Below the pieces are notes generated by a model that was not told the origin of the DNA, did no database searches, and saw only the letters and a list, made by a program, of their open reading frames with translations. A DNA stretch of 64,000 nucleotides from Streptomyces sp. LUP47B (lineage in GTDB: Bacteria; Actinomycetota; Actinomycetes; Streptomycetales; Streptomycetaceae): assembly GCF_001746295.1 (NCBI RefSeq), contig NZ_MJAH01000010.1, positions 290,124-354,123 on the forward strand, given 5' to 3'. Positions 50,920 through 60,324 of the stretch are shown here, in pieces; the stretch's first letter is position 1; each line of letters opens with the position of its first letter. The translations under genes were made by a program, and so were the position numbers.

Positions 50920-51648
50920 TCAGTCCAGCCAGACATATCCCGCGAGTCGCCCCGTGGTGCGATCGCGGCGATACGAGAAGTGGTCGCCCGACTCCAGCGT
51001 GCACACCGGCGACTGCTGCCGGTCGCGCACCCCGAGCCGGTCGAGTTGCGCGTGCACGCCGGCGGTCACGTCGACCGCGGGCGTGCCCCAACTCGTCTCG
51101 GAGTGCGCCGCGGGCTCGACGGCGGCGACGTCGGCGCGCATCTCCTCGGGCACCTCGTAGCACCTGCCGCAGACGGCGGGTCCGGTGCGGGCGACGATCC
51201 GGGCGGGATCGGCGCCGAGTTCCGTCATCGCGCGTAGCGCGGCGGGGACGATTCCGGCGACCATGCCGGGCCGGCCCGCGTGGGCCGCGGCGGCGATCCC
51301 GGCGACCGGGTCGGCGAGCAGCACCGGGGTGCAGTCCGCGGTGAGGACGGCGAGGGCGAGACCGCGTTCGGCGGTGACGATCGCGTCGACCCGAGGCACC
51401 GGCCGCTCGCCCCACGGCGCCGAGACCACCACGGCGTCCGCCCCGTGCACCTGGTTCATCCAGACCACCCGGGCGGGATCGATACCCAGCGTCTTGGCGG
51501 CCAGTTCGCGATTGGTCCGCACGGCCTCGGGGTCGTCACCGACCGCCCCGCCGAGGTTGAGCTCCTCATACGGAGCGGCGCTCACCCCGCCCCACCGGTC
51601 GGTGAAGGCGAAGTGCGCGCCGCTCACGCTCTCGCGCCGTCCTGTCAC
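50920..51648 (-). CDS. pgeF: PgeF/YlmD-type peptidoglycan editing factor (multicopper-oxidase-like fold)
   Basis: A 242-residue YfiH/DUF152 protein. The metal-site residues are VHG in NQVHGADAVVV, ADC in LTADCTPVLLADP and HAG in AAHAGRPGM, all intact. In E. coli the homologue was shown to clear wrong D-amino acids from peptidoglycan precursors (purine-nucleoside phosphorylase and laccase activities have also been reported for the family). GTG 51648 overlaps the ftsZ stop as GTGA. Confidence 0.92.
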   Translation of the reverse strand: MTGRRESVSGAHFAFTDRWGGVSAAPYEELNLGGAVGDDPEAVRTNRELAAKTLGIDPARVVWMNQVHGADAVVVSAPWGERPVPRVDAIVTAERGLALAVLTADCTPVLLADPVAGIAAAAHAGRPGMVAGIVPAALRAMTELGADPARIVARTGPAVCGRCYEVPEEMRADVAAVEPAAHSETSWGTPAVDVTAGVHAQLDRLGVRDRQQSPVCTLESGDHFSYRRDRTTGRLAGYVWLD

Positions 51649-52841
51649 TTCAGGAAGTCCGGCACGTCCAGTTCCTCGGCCGCGCTGTCGGTGTAGTGCC
51701 GCGACGGCGGGACCGGCGGGGCCACCGGAAGGTCGGCGACCGGCTCCGGCGCGGGCTCCGGGTCCTCCTTCGGCGTGACGCTGCCGAGCGAGCCGAAGGA
51801 CGGGCGGCTCTCGGTCTGCCGTACCGGAGTGGGCTCCTCGCGGCGGGCCGGGTTCGAGGACGAACCCATGACCGTCTCCCGACGGGTCGGCGGCTGCCCC
51901 CCGTCGAAGCCGGCGGCGATCACGGTGACGCGAACCTCGTCGCCGAGGGCGTCGTCGATGACCGCACCGAAGATGATGTTGGCCTCCGGATGGGCGGCCT
52001 CGCTGACCAACTGAGCCGCTTCGTTGATCTCGAACAGGCCGAGGTCGGAGCCGCCGGAGATGGAGAGCAGCACACCGCGGGCGCCGTCGATGGACGCCTC
52101 CAGGAGCGGCGAGGAGATCGCCATCTCGGCGGCGGCCACCGCGCGGTCGTCGCCGCGGGCCGAGCCGATGCCCATGAGCGCCGAACCGGCCTCGGACATG
52201 ACCGACTTGACGTCGGCGAAGTCGAGGTTGATCAGACCGGGCGTGGTGATGAGGTCGGTGATGCCCTGGACACCGGAGAGCAGGACCTGGTCGGCCGACT
52301 TGAAGGCGTCGAGGACGGAGACCTGGCGGTCCGAGATGGACAGCAGTCGGTCGTTGGGGATGACGATGAGGGTGTCGACCTCTTCGCGGAGTTCGGCGAT
52401 GCCGTCCTCGGCCTGGTTGGCGCGGCGCCGTCCCTCGAAGGTGAACGGGCGCGTGACCACGCCGATGGTGAGGGCGCCCAGGGTGCGTGCGATGTTGGCC
52501 ACGACGGGCGCGCCGCCGGTGCCGGTGCCGCCGCCTTCGCCGGCCGTCACGAAGACCATGTCGGCCCCCTTGAGGACCTCCTCGATCTCCTCACGGTGGT
52601 CCTCGGCCGCCTTGCGGCCCACGGCCGGGTTGGCTCCGGCGCCGAGTCCGCGGGTGAGTTCGCGGCCGACGTCGAGTTTGACGTCGGCGTCGCTCATCAA
52701 CAGCGCCTGCGCGTCGGTGTTGATGGCGATGAACTCGACGCCCTTGAGACCGACCTCGATCATCCGGTTGATGGCATTGACACCACCGCCGCCGACACCG
52801 ATGACTTTGATGACTGCGAGGTAGTTCTGCGGTGCTGCCAC
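51645..52841 (-). CDS. ftsZ: Cell division protein FtsZ
   Basis: The tubulin-like GTPase that forms the sporulation septum ladder and vegetative cross-walls. The tubulin signature GEGGGTGTGG is at residues 101-110, GVGGGGVNAINRM at 16-27, and NTDAQAL binds GTP nearby. A disordered linker leads to the C-terminal peptide EELDVPDFLK that contacts SepF and partners. The start is GTG (MAAPQNYLAVIKV). Transcription most likely begins in the 287-base region upstream (52842-53128). 398 residues, standard. Confidence 0.98.
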   Translation of the reverse strand: MAAPQNYLAVIKVIGVGGGGVNAINRMIEVGLKGVEFIAINTDAQALLMSDADVKLDVGRELTRGLGAGANPAVGRKAAEDHREEIEEVLKGADMVFVTAGEGGGTGTGGAPVVANIARTLGALTIGVVTRPFTFEGRRRANQAEDGIAELREEVDTLIVIPNDRLLSISDRQVSVLDAFKSADQVLLSGVQGITDLITTPGLINLDFADVKSVMSEAGSALMGIGSARGDDRAVAAAEMAISSPLLEASIDGARGVLLSISGGSDLGLFEINEAAQLVSEAAHPEANIIFGAVIDDALGDEVRVTVIAAGFDGGQPPTRRETVMGSSSNPARREEPTPVRQTESRPSFGSLGSVTPKEDPEPAPEPVADLPVAPPVPPSRHYTDSAAEELDVPDFLK

Positions 52842-53128
52842 GTCGAAGGCCTCTCGCCTCGAGTTACGTGTCGCCGAACCAACGGGGCACTGCTGCCTCG
52901 CGATCCGTCGACTGATGCCGAATGGGACGGTCCGTAGCGCCGACCCGAACCCTAACGCTGAAGTTTAGGGTTACCAGTGTGTCTGTTCCCTGGAGTCTTC
53001 TGAACAGGACACTAAGTCGACAAGTGGCGCACGTTCAACGAACACGCCGAACCTCCCGTTTTTCTTTTCACCCTATGTGATCAGCCGTAGCAGTGCCCAA
53101 CCAGGGTGCTGGCCTGCGCTGATGTGCG
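52842..53128 (-). promoter_or_regulatory. ftsZ upstream regulatory region
   Basis: A 287-base gene-free region between ftsQ and ftsZ, longer than any other gap in the division cluster. It holds an inverted repeat AACCCTAA/TTAGGGTT (52948-52955 with 52965-52972) and a GACAC motif at 53008-53012, the WhiA-type core. In Streptomyces ftsZ has a developmentally controlled promoter here; which factors bind this copy is inference. Confidence 0.6.
52948..52972. promoter_or_regulatory. Inverted repeat upstream of ftsZ (possible BldD-type site)
   Basis: An 8-bp palindrome with a 9-nt gap, about 107-131 bases before the ftsZ start. On the minus strand TAACCC and GGGTTC fit or nearly fit the BldD-type half-sites TNACNC and GNGTNA. 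The match is partial and unproven. Confidence 0.4.
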
Positions 53129-53929
53129 TCAACTCCCTGATGACGCAGGGGCCGTGGGGACGCTGACGTCGAAGTGCCGCGCATCGGGAGTGGCTTTCAT
53201 GAGAGCGGCGAGCGTACGGGCCTTCGCGGCACCTTTCTCACTGCTCCCCCAGGCGACGGTACGGCCGCCCTCCAGCTCCAGCGAGATGTCGTCGTACGAA
53301 CGCACCTTGACGGAACGGGTCGTGTGCGCGACGGCGGCCGGAATGTCACCCGCCACGCGCACCGCTTCGCGCACGAGCCGGGCCTCACCGAAGCGGCGCA
53401 GGCTCGCGGCACGGGAGTCCGGCCGGGAGAGCGTCAATTCCAGCGCGGGAACGCCTTTGGGGGCCTCAGAAACCGTGGCGAATCGGACTCCTTCGTCGTC
53501 CACTTCGACGAAGTTTCCGCCCTTTTGGACAAGCAGAACCGGAGTACGCTCGGTCACTTTCAGTCCGATTCCATGGGGCCAGGAACGAGCGACATCAACC
53601 GAGTCAATTCGGGGCAATTTCCGGAGCAGCCGTGCCTCAATCGCATCGGTGTCGACGGAAATCAGCGGCGCTCCGACCGGCACGTCGGCGGCCTCGCGGA
53701 CCTGGTCCGGGGTCAGCACCCTGGTTCCCGAGACCGACACGCCTTCGACGCGCAGCCACTGGGAGCCGTACAACAGCCAGACGGTGCCCGCGGAAAGAAG
53801 CACGAGCACCACGGCAAGAATGATGATCGTACGAAGCCGACGCACCCTCAACCGCCGGGCAGGAGGCGGGCCGGACGACTCCTGCTGGCGTTCACCGCGC
53901 TCGGCGGTCGTCGATCCGGCCACGCCCAC
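53129..53929 (-). CDS. ftsQ: Cell division protein FtsQ
   Basis: A 266-residue bitopic divisome protein. A cytoplasmic Arg-rich head (30 residues), a single span at about 32-53 (RTIIILAVVLVLLSAGTVWLL), then the POTRA domain WLRVEGVSVSGTRVLTPDQV and a beta domain ending with the characteristic DARHFDVSVPT segment. It connects FtsL/FtsB/FtsW-type partners. Follows murG by 13 bases; murC, often here in other phyla, is not present. The GTG at 53929 is assumed. Confidence 0.94.
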   Translation of the reverse strand: MGVAGSTTAERGERQQESSGPPPARRLRVRRLRTIIILAVVLVLLSAGTVWLLYGSQWLRVEGVSVSGTRVLTPDQVREAADVPVGAPLISVDTDAIEARLLRKLPRIDSVDVARSWPHGIGLKVTERTPVLLVQKGGNFVEVDDEGVRFATVSEAPKGVPALELTLSRPDSRAASLRRFGEARLVREAVRVAGDIPAAVAHTTRSVKVRSYDDISLELEGGRTVAWGSSEKGAAKARTLAALMKATPDARHFDVSVPTAPASSGS

Positions 53930-53942
53930 TCCCTCTTCCTGG

Positions 53943-55037
53943 CTACTGGCGTCGGTGGGAGGCGATCGCCTCGTACACCATGCCGACGAGCAGCTCGTCG
54001 GCGTCCCGGCGACCGAACTCGGCGGCGGAGCGGGACATCTCGTACAGCCGGTGCGGGTCGGCGAGCACGGGCAGGACGTTGGCCCGGACCCAGTCCGGCG
54101 TCAGTTCCGCGTCGTCGACCAGCAGTCCGCCGCCGGCCTTGACCACCGGCTGGGCGTTCAGCCGCTGTTCGCCGTTGCCGATGGGCAGCGGGACGTAGGC
54201 GGCCGGGAGCCCGACGGCGGAGAGTTCGGCGACGGTCATCGCGCCCGCGCGGCAGAGCATCATGTCGGCCGCGGCGTACGCGAGGTCCATCCGGTCCAGG
54301 TAACTTACCGGGATGTAGGGGGGCATTCCCGGCATCTGCTGTACGTGCGGCAGTTCGTTCTTGGGGCCGACCGCGTGCAGGATCTGGATCCCGGCCTGCT
54401 GGAGCCAGGGCGCGACCTGCTGGACGACCTCGTTGAGGCGCCGGGCGCCCTGCGAGCCGCCGGAGACCAGCAGGGTCGGCAGGTTCGGGTCGAGGCCGAA
54501 CATGTGCCGGGCCTCGGGGCGGGCGGCGGCCCGGTCCAGGGTGGCGATGGTGTGGCGCAGCGGGATGCCGATGTAGCGGGAGTTGCGCAGTTTGCTGTCC
54601 GGTGTGGCGACGGCGACCTGGGCGGCGTACCGGGACCCGATCTTGTTGGCGAGGCCGGGGCGGGCGTTGGCCTCGTGGATCACGATCGGCACACCGAGCC
54701 GCTTGGCGGCGAGGTAGCCGGGCAGTGCCACATAGCCGCCGAAGCCGACGACGCAGTCGGCCTTGGTGCGCTCAAGGATCTGCTCGGTGGCCTTGATCGT
54801 GCCGCGCAGCCGGCCCGGCACGGTGATCAGCTCCGGGGTGGGCTTACGGGGCAGCGGGACGGCCGGGATGAGCGCGAGCTCGTAGCCGCGCTGTGGGACG
54901 AGTTTGGTTTCCAGCCCCCGTTCCGTGCCCAGAGCCGTGATCCCCACGCTCGGGTCCTGCCTGCGCAGGGCGTCCGCGAGGGCGAGCGCGGGCTCGATGT
55001 GGCCGGCGGTCCCCCCACCGGCGAGTACGACATGCAC
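53943..55037 (-). CDS. murG: UDP-GlcNAc:undecaprenyl-PP-MurNAc-pentapeptide GlcNAc transferase
   Basis: Membrane-associated GT-B glycosyltransferase that makes lipid II from lipid I. GGGTAGHIEPALALADAL is the first glycine-rich loop at residues 7-24, followed by LVSGGSQGARRLN and the CRAGAMTVAELSAVGLPA acceptor/UDP region. Length 364 is standard. Ends 13 bases before ftsQ and begins 6 bases after the ftsW stop. Confidence 0.96.
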   Translation of the reverse strand: MHVVLAGGGTAGHIEPALALADALRRQDPSVGITALGTERGLETKLVPQRGYELALIPAVPLPRKPTPELITVPGRLRGTIKATEQILERTKADCVVGFGGYVALPGYLAAKRLGVPIVIHEANARPGLANKIGSRYAAQVAVATPDSKLRNSRYIGIPLRHTIATLDRAAARPEARHMFGLDPNLPTLLVSGGSQGARRLNEVVQQVAPWLQQAGIQILHAVGPKNELPHVQQMPGMPPYIPVSYLDRMDLAYAAADMMLCRAGAMTVAELSAVGLPAAYVPLPIGNGEQRLNAQPVVKAGGGLLVDDAELTPDWVRANVLPVLADPHRLYEMSRSAAEFGRRDADELLVGMVYEAIASHRRQ

Positions 55038-55043
55038 CGAAAT

Positions 55044-56405
55044 TCACCGCTCTCCGGACGAACGCGCCGAGGGGGCGCGCCGTCTCATCGTGTTCCATCT
55101 CCGAGGCCCCCGTGCCGGCACGGCGCCTCCCGCCCGCTTTCTACCAAAGCGGGGTTGCCGCATCGAAAGCGCCGCCCGCGCGGCGGGATCGTCACGCGCG
55201 AACGCGATCAGCAGCCCGACGGCGAACATGGTCGGCAGCAGGGCGGAACCCCCGTAGGAGAACAGCGGGAGAGGGACACCGGCGATCGGCAGCAGACCGA
55301 GCACCGCACCGATGTTGATCACAGCCTGAGCGGTGATCCAGGTGGTCACGCCTCCCGCGGCATACCTGACGAAGGGGTCCTCCGTGCGTCCGGCCACGCG
55401 GATACCCGCATAGCCTAGAGCCGCGAAGAGGGCGAGTACCGACAGCGTCCCCGCGAGGCCCAGTTCCTCACCGGTGACGGCGAAGATGAAGTCGGTGTGG
55501 GCTTCGGGTAGTTGGCCCCATTTCTCCACACTCGCACCGAGCCCGGAACCAAAGATTCCGCCGGAGGCGAGGGCATAGATGCCGTGCACGGCCTGCCAGC
55601 AGTCGGCGGCCCCGGACTTGGGCTCGGTGGCGCCGATGCAGGCGAGCCGGGCCATGCGGTTGGGGCTGGTCTTGATCAGGACGAACCCGATGAACGCGGC
55701 GACCGACAGCACCCCGACGAACAGCCGGGTCGGCGCCCCCGCGAGCCACAGCAGGCCGAACAGGATCGCCGTCAGGATGATCGCCGTACCCATGTCGCCG
55801 CCGAGCATGATCAGCCCGAGCAGCAGGAAGGCGACCGGGACGAGCGGCACCAGCATGTGCTTCCACTGGGTCAGCAGCTTCTTGTCCTGCTTGCGGGCGA
55901 GCAGGTCGGCCGCCCACAGCACGAGGGCCAGCTTGCCGAACTCGCTGGGCTGGATCTGGAAGGAGCCGCCGAGCGAGATCCAGTTCTGGTTGCCGTTGAC
56001 CGACATCCCTATCCCCGGCACCTGCACCAGGACCATCAGGAAGACGGCGCCCGCCAGGATCGGATAGGCGAGGGCCCGGTGCAGCTTGACCGGCATCCGG
56101 GACGCGATCAGCAGCAGTACGGTGCCGATGGCGGCGGCCAGGAACTGCTTGCGGAAGAAGAAGGATCCCGGCAAGGACATCTGCAGAGCCGTGATCTGGG
56201 AGGCCGAGTAGACCATCACCAGACCGAGCACGGTGATCAGCAGACTGCCGCCGAGGATCAGGTAGTAGGCGGTCAGGGGCCGGTCCCAGGCCTTGCGCGC
56301 ACGTGTGTAGAGCCGTTGTACGGGGTTCTCGCGCGAGGGCCGGGAGACGGCGGGGCGCCGGGACGCCCGCTGCACGGGCGGCCTGCCGGTACGGCTACTG
56401 GGCAT
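55044..56405 (-). CDS. ftsW: Lipid II polymerase FtsW (SEDS)
   Basis: A 453-residue SEDS glycosyltransferase that polymerises lipid II at the septum with FtsI. About ten hydrophobic segments; LILGGSLLITVLGLVMVYS opens the core, and PEAHTDFIFAVTGEELG holds the conserved Asp/Glu loop of SEDS proteins. GVPLPLFSYGGSALL is another conserved segment. The ATG at 56405 is preferred to the in-frame TTG before it; GGAGGCG lies 7 bases upstream. The N-terminus has about 45 polar residues. Confidence 0.95.
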   Translation of the reverse strand: MPSSRTGRPPVQRASRRPAVSRPSRENPVQRLYTRARKAWDRPLTAYYLILGGSLLITVLGLVMVYSASQITALQMSLPGSFFFRKQFLAAAIGTVLLLIASRMPVKLHRALAYPILAGAVFLMVLVQVPGIGMSVNGNQNWISLGGSFQIQPSEFGKLALVLWAADLLARKQDKKLLTQWKHMLVPLVPVAFLLLGLIMLGGDMGTAIILTAILFGLLWLAGAPTRLFVGVLSVAAFIGFVLIKTSPNRMARLACIGATEPKSGAADCWQAVHGIYALASGGIFGSGLGASVEKWGQLPEAHTDFIFAVTGEELGLAGTLSVLALFAALGYAGIRVAGRTEDPFVRYAAGGVTTWITAQAVINIGAVLGLLPIAGVPLPLFSYGGSALLPTMFAVGLLIAFARDDPAARAALSMRQPRFGRKRAGGAVPARGPRRWNTMRRRAPSARSSGER

Positions 56406-56425
56406 CAACGCCTCCGCTACGTCGG

Positions 56426-57859
56426 TCAGGAGCCGAGTTCGCGAACCGCCTCCGCGAACGCGTCACCGCGCTTGTTGTAGTTGGCGAACATGTCCATCGA
56501 GGCGCAGGCCGGGGCCAGCAGCACCGTGTCACCGGCGACGGCGAGGCGCGAAGCCTCCTGGACAGCCGCGAGCATCGCCCCAGTGTCGGTCCGGTCGAGG
56601 TCCACCACGGGTACTTCCGGGGCGTGTCGCGCGAGGGCTTCACGGATCAGGGCACGGTCCTGGCCGATCAGCACGACACCGCGAAGTCGCTTTGCCGACT
56701 TGGCGACCAGCTCGTCGAAGGTCGCGCCCTTGGCGAGCCCGCCCGCGATCCACACGATCGACTCGTAGGCCGCCAACGAGGCTTCGGCCGCGTGGGTGTT
56801 GGTGGCCTTGGAGTCGTCGACGTACGCGACGGCGTCCACATCGGCCACGTGGGCGATGCGGTGGGCGTCCGGGGTGAAGTCCCGCAGCCCGTCCCGTACG
56901 GCCCTTGCGGGCACCCCGAATGCCCGTGCGAGAGCCGCCGCCGCAAGGGCGTTGGCGATGTTGTGCGGGGCGGGCGGGTTGACGTCGGAGATCTCGGCGA
57001 GCTCCTGGGCGTTCTTGTGCCGGTCCTCGACGAAGGCGCGGTCGACCAGGATGCCCTCCACGACGCCGAGTTGGGACGGTCCGGGGGTGCCGAGGGTGAA
57101 GCCGACGGCCCGGCAGCCCTCTTCGACGTCCGCCTCGCGCACCAGGTCCTCGGTGGCCTTGTCGGCGACGTTGTAGACGCAGGCGACCCGATTGCCCTCG
57201 TAGATGCGGCCCTTGTCGGCGGCGTACGCCTCCATGGAGCCGTGCCAGTCGAGGTGGTCCGGCGCCAGGTTCAGCACGGCGGCGGAGTGGGCGCGCAGGG
57301 AGGGCGCCCAGTGGAGCTGATAGCTCGACAACTCCACGGCCAGGACGTCGTACTGCTCGTCGCCGAGCACGGCGTCCAGCAGGGAGACGCCGATGTTGCC
57401 GACGGCGGCGGTGCGCAGCCCCGCGGCCTTCAGGATCGACGCCAGCATCTGGGTGGTGGTCGTCTTGCCGTTGGTGCCGGTGATCGCGAGCCAGGGAGCC
57501 GCGTCGGGGCCCCTGAGCCGCCAGGCGAGTTCGACATCGCCCCAGATCTCCAGGCCGGCCTCTCGGGCCGCCGCGAACAGCGGCTTGTCCGGCTTCCAGC
57601 CGGGCGCGGTGACGACGAGTTCGGTGCCTTCCGGCAGGGTTGCGCCGTCGCCGAGCCGGACGGCGATGCCGAGCGCCTCCAACTCGGCGGCCTGCTCACG
57701 CGCGCGTGCGTCGTCGCCGTCGTTGACGACCGTGACGTGCGCCCCGCGCGCGTGCAGCACCTTGGCCGCCGGGATGCCGGAGACACCGAGTCCGGCGACG
57801 GTGACGTGCTTGCCCTGCCAGTCCAACGGCTCCGAGGAGGTCACTTTTCCGCTGCCCAT
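56426..57859 (-). CDS. murD: UDP-MurNAc-L-alanine:D-glutamate ligase
   Basis: Cytoplasmic Mur ligase adding D-Glu. The N-terminal Rossmann loop is AGLGVSGIPAAK, the P-loop TGTNGKTTTTQML and the C-terminal domain VDDSKATNTHAAEAS. Length 477 from ATG 57859; a GTG at 57844 would overlap the mraY stop as GTGA and may be the true start (472 residues). Ends 20 bases before ftsW. Confidence 0.95.
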   Translation of the reverse strand: MGSGKVTSSEPLDWQGKHVTVAGLGVSGIPAAKVLHARGAHVTVVNDGDDARAREQAAELEALGIAVRLGDGATLPEGTELVVTAPGWKPDKPLFAAAREAGLEIWGDVELAWRLRGPDAAPWLAITGTNGKTTTTQMLASILKAAGLRTAAVGNIGVSLLDAVLGDEQYDVLAVELSSYQLHWAPSLRAHSAAVLNLAPDHLDWHGSMEAYAADKGRIYEGNRVACVYNVADKATEDLVREADVEEGCRAVGFTLGTPGPSQLGVVEGILVDRAFVEDRHKNAQELAEISDVNPPAPHNIANALAAAALARAFGVPARAVRDGLRDFTPDAHRIAHVADVDAVAYVDDSKATNTHAAEASLAAYESIVWIAGGLAKGATFDELVAKSAKRLRGVVLIGQDRALIREALARHAPEVPVVDLDRTDTGAMLAAVQEASRLAVAGDTVLLAPACASMDMFANYNKRGDAFAEAVRELGS

Positions 57860-58914
57860 CCCGCGTAGAAGAGGCCCAGTCCGACGATCACACAGATGCC
57901 CTGGATGATCCAGAAACGGACCACGATGAGGACTTCGGACCAGCCCTTGAGTTCGAAGTGGTGCTGGAGCGGTGCCATTCGGAAGACCCGCTTGCCCGTC
58001 ATCCGGAAAGAGCCGACCTGAATGACGACCGACATGGTGATGAGGACGAACAGACCGCCCATGATGGCGACCAGGAGTTCTGTGCGGGACAGGATCGCCA
58101 GGCCCGTGAGGACACCGCCGAGGGCGAGCGAACCGGTGTCACCCATGAAGATCTTGGCCGGCGAGGTGTTCCACCACAGGAAGCCGAGGCAGGCGCCCAT
58201 CAGCGCGGAGGCGATCACCGCGAGGTCGAGCGGATCGCGCACCTCGTAACAGGCGTTCGGGTTGGTCAGGCTGCCCGCGTTGGCGCAGGACTCCTGGAAC
58301 TGCCAGACACCGATGAAGGTGTAGGCGCCGAAGACGAGGACCGAGGCGCCGGTGGCGAGGCCGTCCAGACCGTCGGTGAGGTTCACGCCGTTCGACATCG
58401 CGAGGATCATGAACAGCGCCCAGACCACGAACAGGATCGGGCCGATCTTCCAGCCGAAGTCGGTGATGAACGACAGCCTCGTGGAGGCCGGGGTGTTGCC
58501 GCGGGCGTCCGGGAACATCAGCGCGAGCACGGCGAAGCTGATGCCGACGATCAGCTGGCCGGCCATCTTCGCCTTGGCCCTGAGGCCCAGCGAACGCCGC
58601 TTGACGATCTTGATGTAGTCGTCGAGGAAACCGACCAGGCCCATGCCGCACATCAGGCCGAGCACCAGCAGGCCCGAGTAGGTCGGCGGGTAGCCGGTGA
58701 TGACCTTGGACAGGAAGTAGGCGGCGACCGTCGCGAAGATGAAGGCGATACCGCCCATCGTCGGCGTACCGCGCTTGCTGCCGTGCGAGCGCGGTCCGTC
58801 GTCCCGGATGTACTGGCCGTAACCCTTGCGCGCGAGCAGCTTGATCAGCAGCGGGGTGCCGAGCAGGGTCAGAAAGAGGCCGATGACTCCTGAGAACAGG
58901 ATCTGCTTCATCAT
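57841..58914 (-). CDS. mraY: Phospho-MurNAc-pentapeptide translocase
   Basis: Ten-span integral membrane enzyme that makes lipid I on undecaprenyl phosphate. The family motif NLTDGLDGLATG and LDDYIKIVKRRSLGL with catalytic Asp residues are present, and QHHFELKGWSE near the C-terminus is typical. Length 357. The ATG at 58914 overlaps the murF stop (ATGA). Confidence 0.97.
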   Translation of the reverse strand: MMKQILFSGVIGLFLTLLGTPLLIKLLARKGYGQYIRDDGPRSHGSKRGTPTMGGIAFIFATVAAYFLSKVITGYPPTYSGLLVLGLMCGMGLVGFLDDYIKIVKRRSLGLRAKAKMAGQLIVGISFAVLALMFPDARGNTPASTRLSFITDFGWKIGPILFVVWALFMILAMSNGVNLTDGLDGLATGASVLVFGAYTFIGVWQFQESCANAGSLTNPNACYEVRDPLDLAVIASALMGACLGFLWWNTSPAKIFMGDTGSLALGGVLTGLAILSRTELLVAIMGGLFVLITMSVVIQVGSFRMTGKRVFRMAPLQHHFELKGWSEVLIVVRFWIIQGICVIVGLGLFYAGWAAEK

Positions 58915-60320
58915 CGGGCGGCAACCTCACCCTCGGCGTCGAGCAGCGCCTGGGCGACGCTCTCCAGGCCGACCGAACGGGACGCCTTCACGAGGACGAC
59001 GTCTCCCGGGCGCAATTCACTGCGCAGCAGGTCGATCGCCGCCTGTGCGTCGGACACGTGCACCGACTCCTCACCCCACGAACCCTCGTTATATGCGCCC
59101 AGTTGCAGCCAGGACGCTTCCCTGCCCCCGACCGCGACGAGCTTGCCGACATTGAGCCGGACGGCGAGCCGTCCAACCGCGTCGTGCTCGGCGAGCGCCT
59201 CGTCCCCGAGCTCGGCCATCTTGCCGAGCACCGCCCAGGTCCGCCGCCCCTTGCCGATGGCCGCGAGCGCGCGCAAGGCGGCTCGCATGGACTCGGGGTT
59301 CGCGTTGTAGGCGTCGTTGACGATGGTCACGCCGTCCGGGCGCTCGGTGACCTCCATACGCCAGCGGGAGAGGGAGCCCGCCTCGGAGAGCGCGGTGGCG
59401 ATCTCACTTGCGGACATGCCCAGCTCATGGGCGACGGCGGCCGCGGCGAGCGCGTTCGACACGTGGTGCTCACCGTACAGGCGCATGGTCACTTCGCTTG
59501 CACCGGAGGGTGTGTGAAGCATGAAGGCAGGCTGTCCGCTGTCCGTGAGTCGTACGTTCTCGGCGCGAACGTCCGCTTCGCCGGACTCTCCGAAAAGGAT
59601 CACCTTCGCCTTCGTACGGGATGCCATGGCACGTACGAGAGGATCGTCGGCGTTGAGAATCGCGGCGCCGCCCTCCTGTGCCGACGGCAGGGCTTCCACG
59701 AGTTCGCCCTTGGCCTGCGCGATCTGCTCGCGGCCGCCGAACTCCCCGATGTGGGCGGAGCCGACGTTCAGGACCAGGCCGATCTTCGGGGGCGTCAGAT
59801 CCGTGAGGTAGCTGATGTGGCCGATGCCGCGGGCGCCCATCTCCAGGACGAGGAACTTCGTCTCCTCGGTGGCGGTGAGCGCGGTGAGCGGCAGGCCGAT
59901 CTCGTTGTTGAGCGAGCCCGGCGTGAACACCGTCGGCGCCTTGCGCTGGAGCACCTGGGCGATCAGGTCCTTGGTGCTGGTCTTGCCGGCGGAGCCGGTG
60001 AGGGCGACGAGGGTCGCGCCGAGCCGTCGTACGACATGACGCGCGAGGGCGCCGAGGGCCGTCTGGACGTCCTCGACGACGATCGCGGGCACGCCGACGG
60101 GGCGCTGGGCCAGCACGGCCACCGCACCGGCCCGGACGGCTTGTTCGGCGTAGTCGTGGCCGTCGACGCGCTCCCCCACGAAGGCGGCGAACAGACTGCC
60201 GTCCTTCACCTGCCGGGAGTCGATGACGACGGGCCCGTGCACCAGCACCGACGGATCCGGTATGTCGTGCGTCTGCCCGCCGACGACTGAGGCGGTCTCG
60301 GCGAGAGAGAGGGCGATCAC
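58911..60320 (-). CDS. murF: UDP-MurNAc-tripeptide:D-alanyl-D-alanine ligase
   Basis: Mur ligase adding D-Ala-D-Ala. The P-loop GSAGKTSTKDLIAQVL and the central NEIGLPLTALT/MGARGIGHI segments identify MurF; 469 residues from the GTG at 60320 (MIALSLAETASVVGG). The longer open frame to 60557 runs into murE, so the GTG, 4 bases after the murE stop, is preferred. Confidence 0.96.
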   Translation of the reverse strand: MIALSLAETASVVGGQTHDIPDPSVLVHGPVVIDSRQVKDGSLFAAFVGERVDGHDYAEQAVRAGAVAVLAQRPVGVPAIVVEDVQTALGALARHVVRRLGATLVALTGSAGKTSTKDLIAQVLQRKAPTVFTPGSLNNEIGLPLTALTATEETKFLVLEMGARGIGHISYLTDLTPPKIGLVLNVGSAHIGEFGGREQIAQAKGELVEALPSAQEGGAAILNADDPLVRAMASRTKAKVILFGESGEADVRAENVRLTDSGQPAFMLHTPSGASEVTMRLYGEHHVSNALAAAAVAHELGMSASEIATALSEAGSLSRWRMEVTERPDGVTIVNDAYNANPESMRAALRALAAIGKGRRTWAVLGKMAELGDEALAEHDAVGRLAVRLNVGKLVAVGGREASWLQLGAYNEGSWGEESVHVSDAQAAIDLLRSELRPGDVVLVKASRSVGLESVAQALLDAEGEVAAR

Positions 60321-60324
60321 AAGT

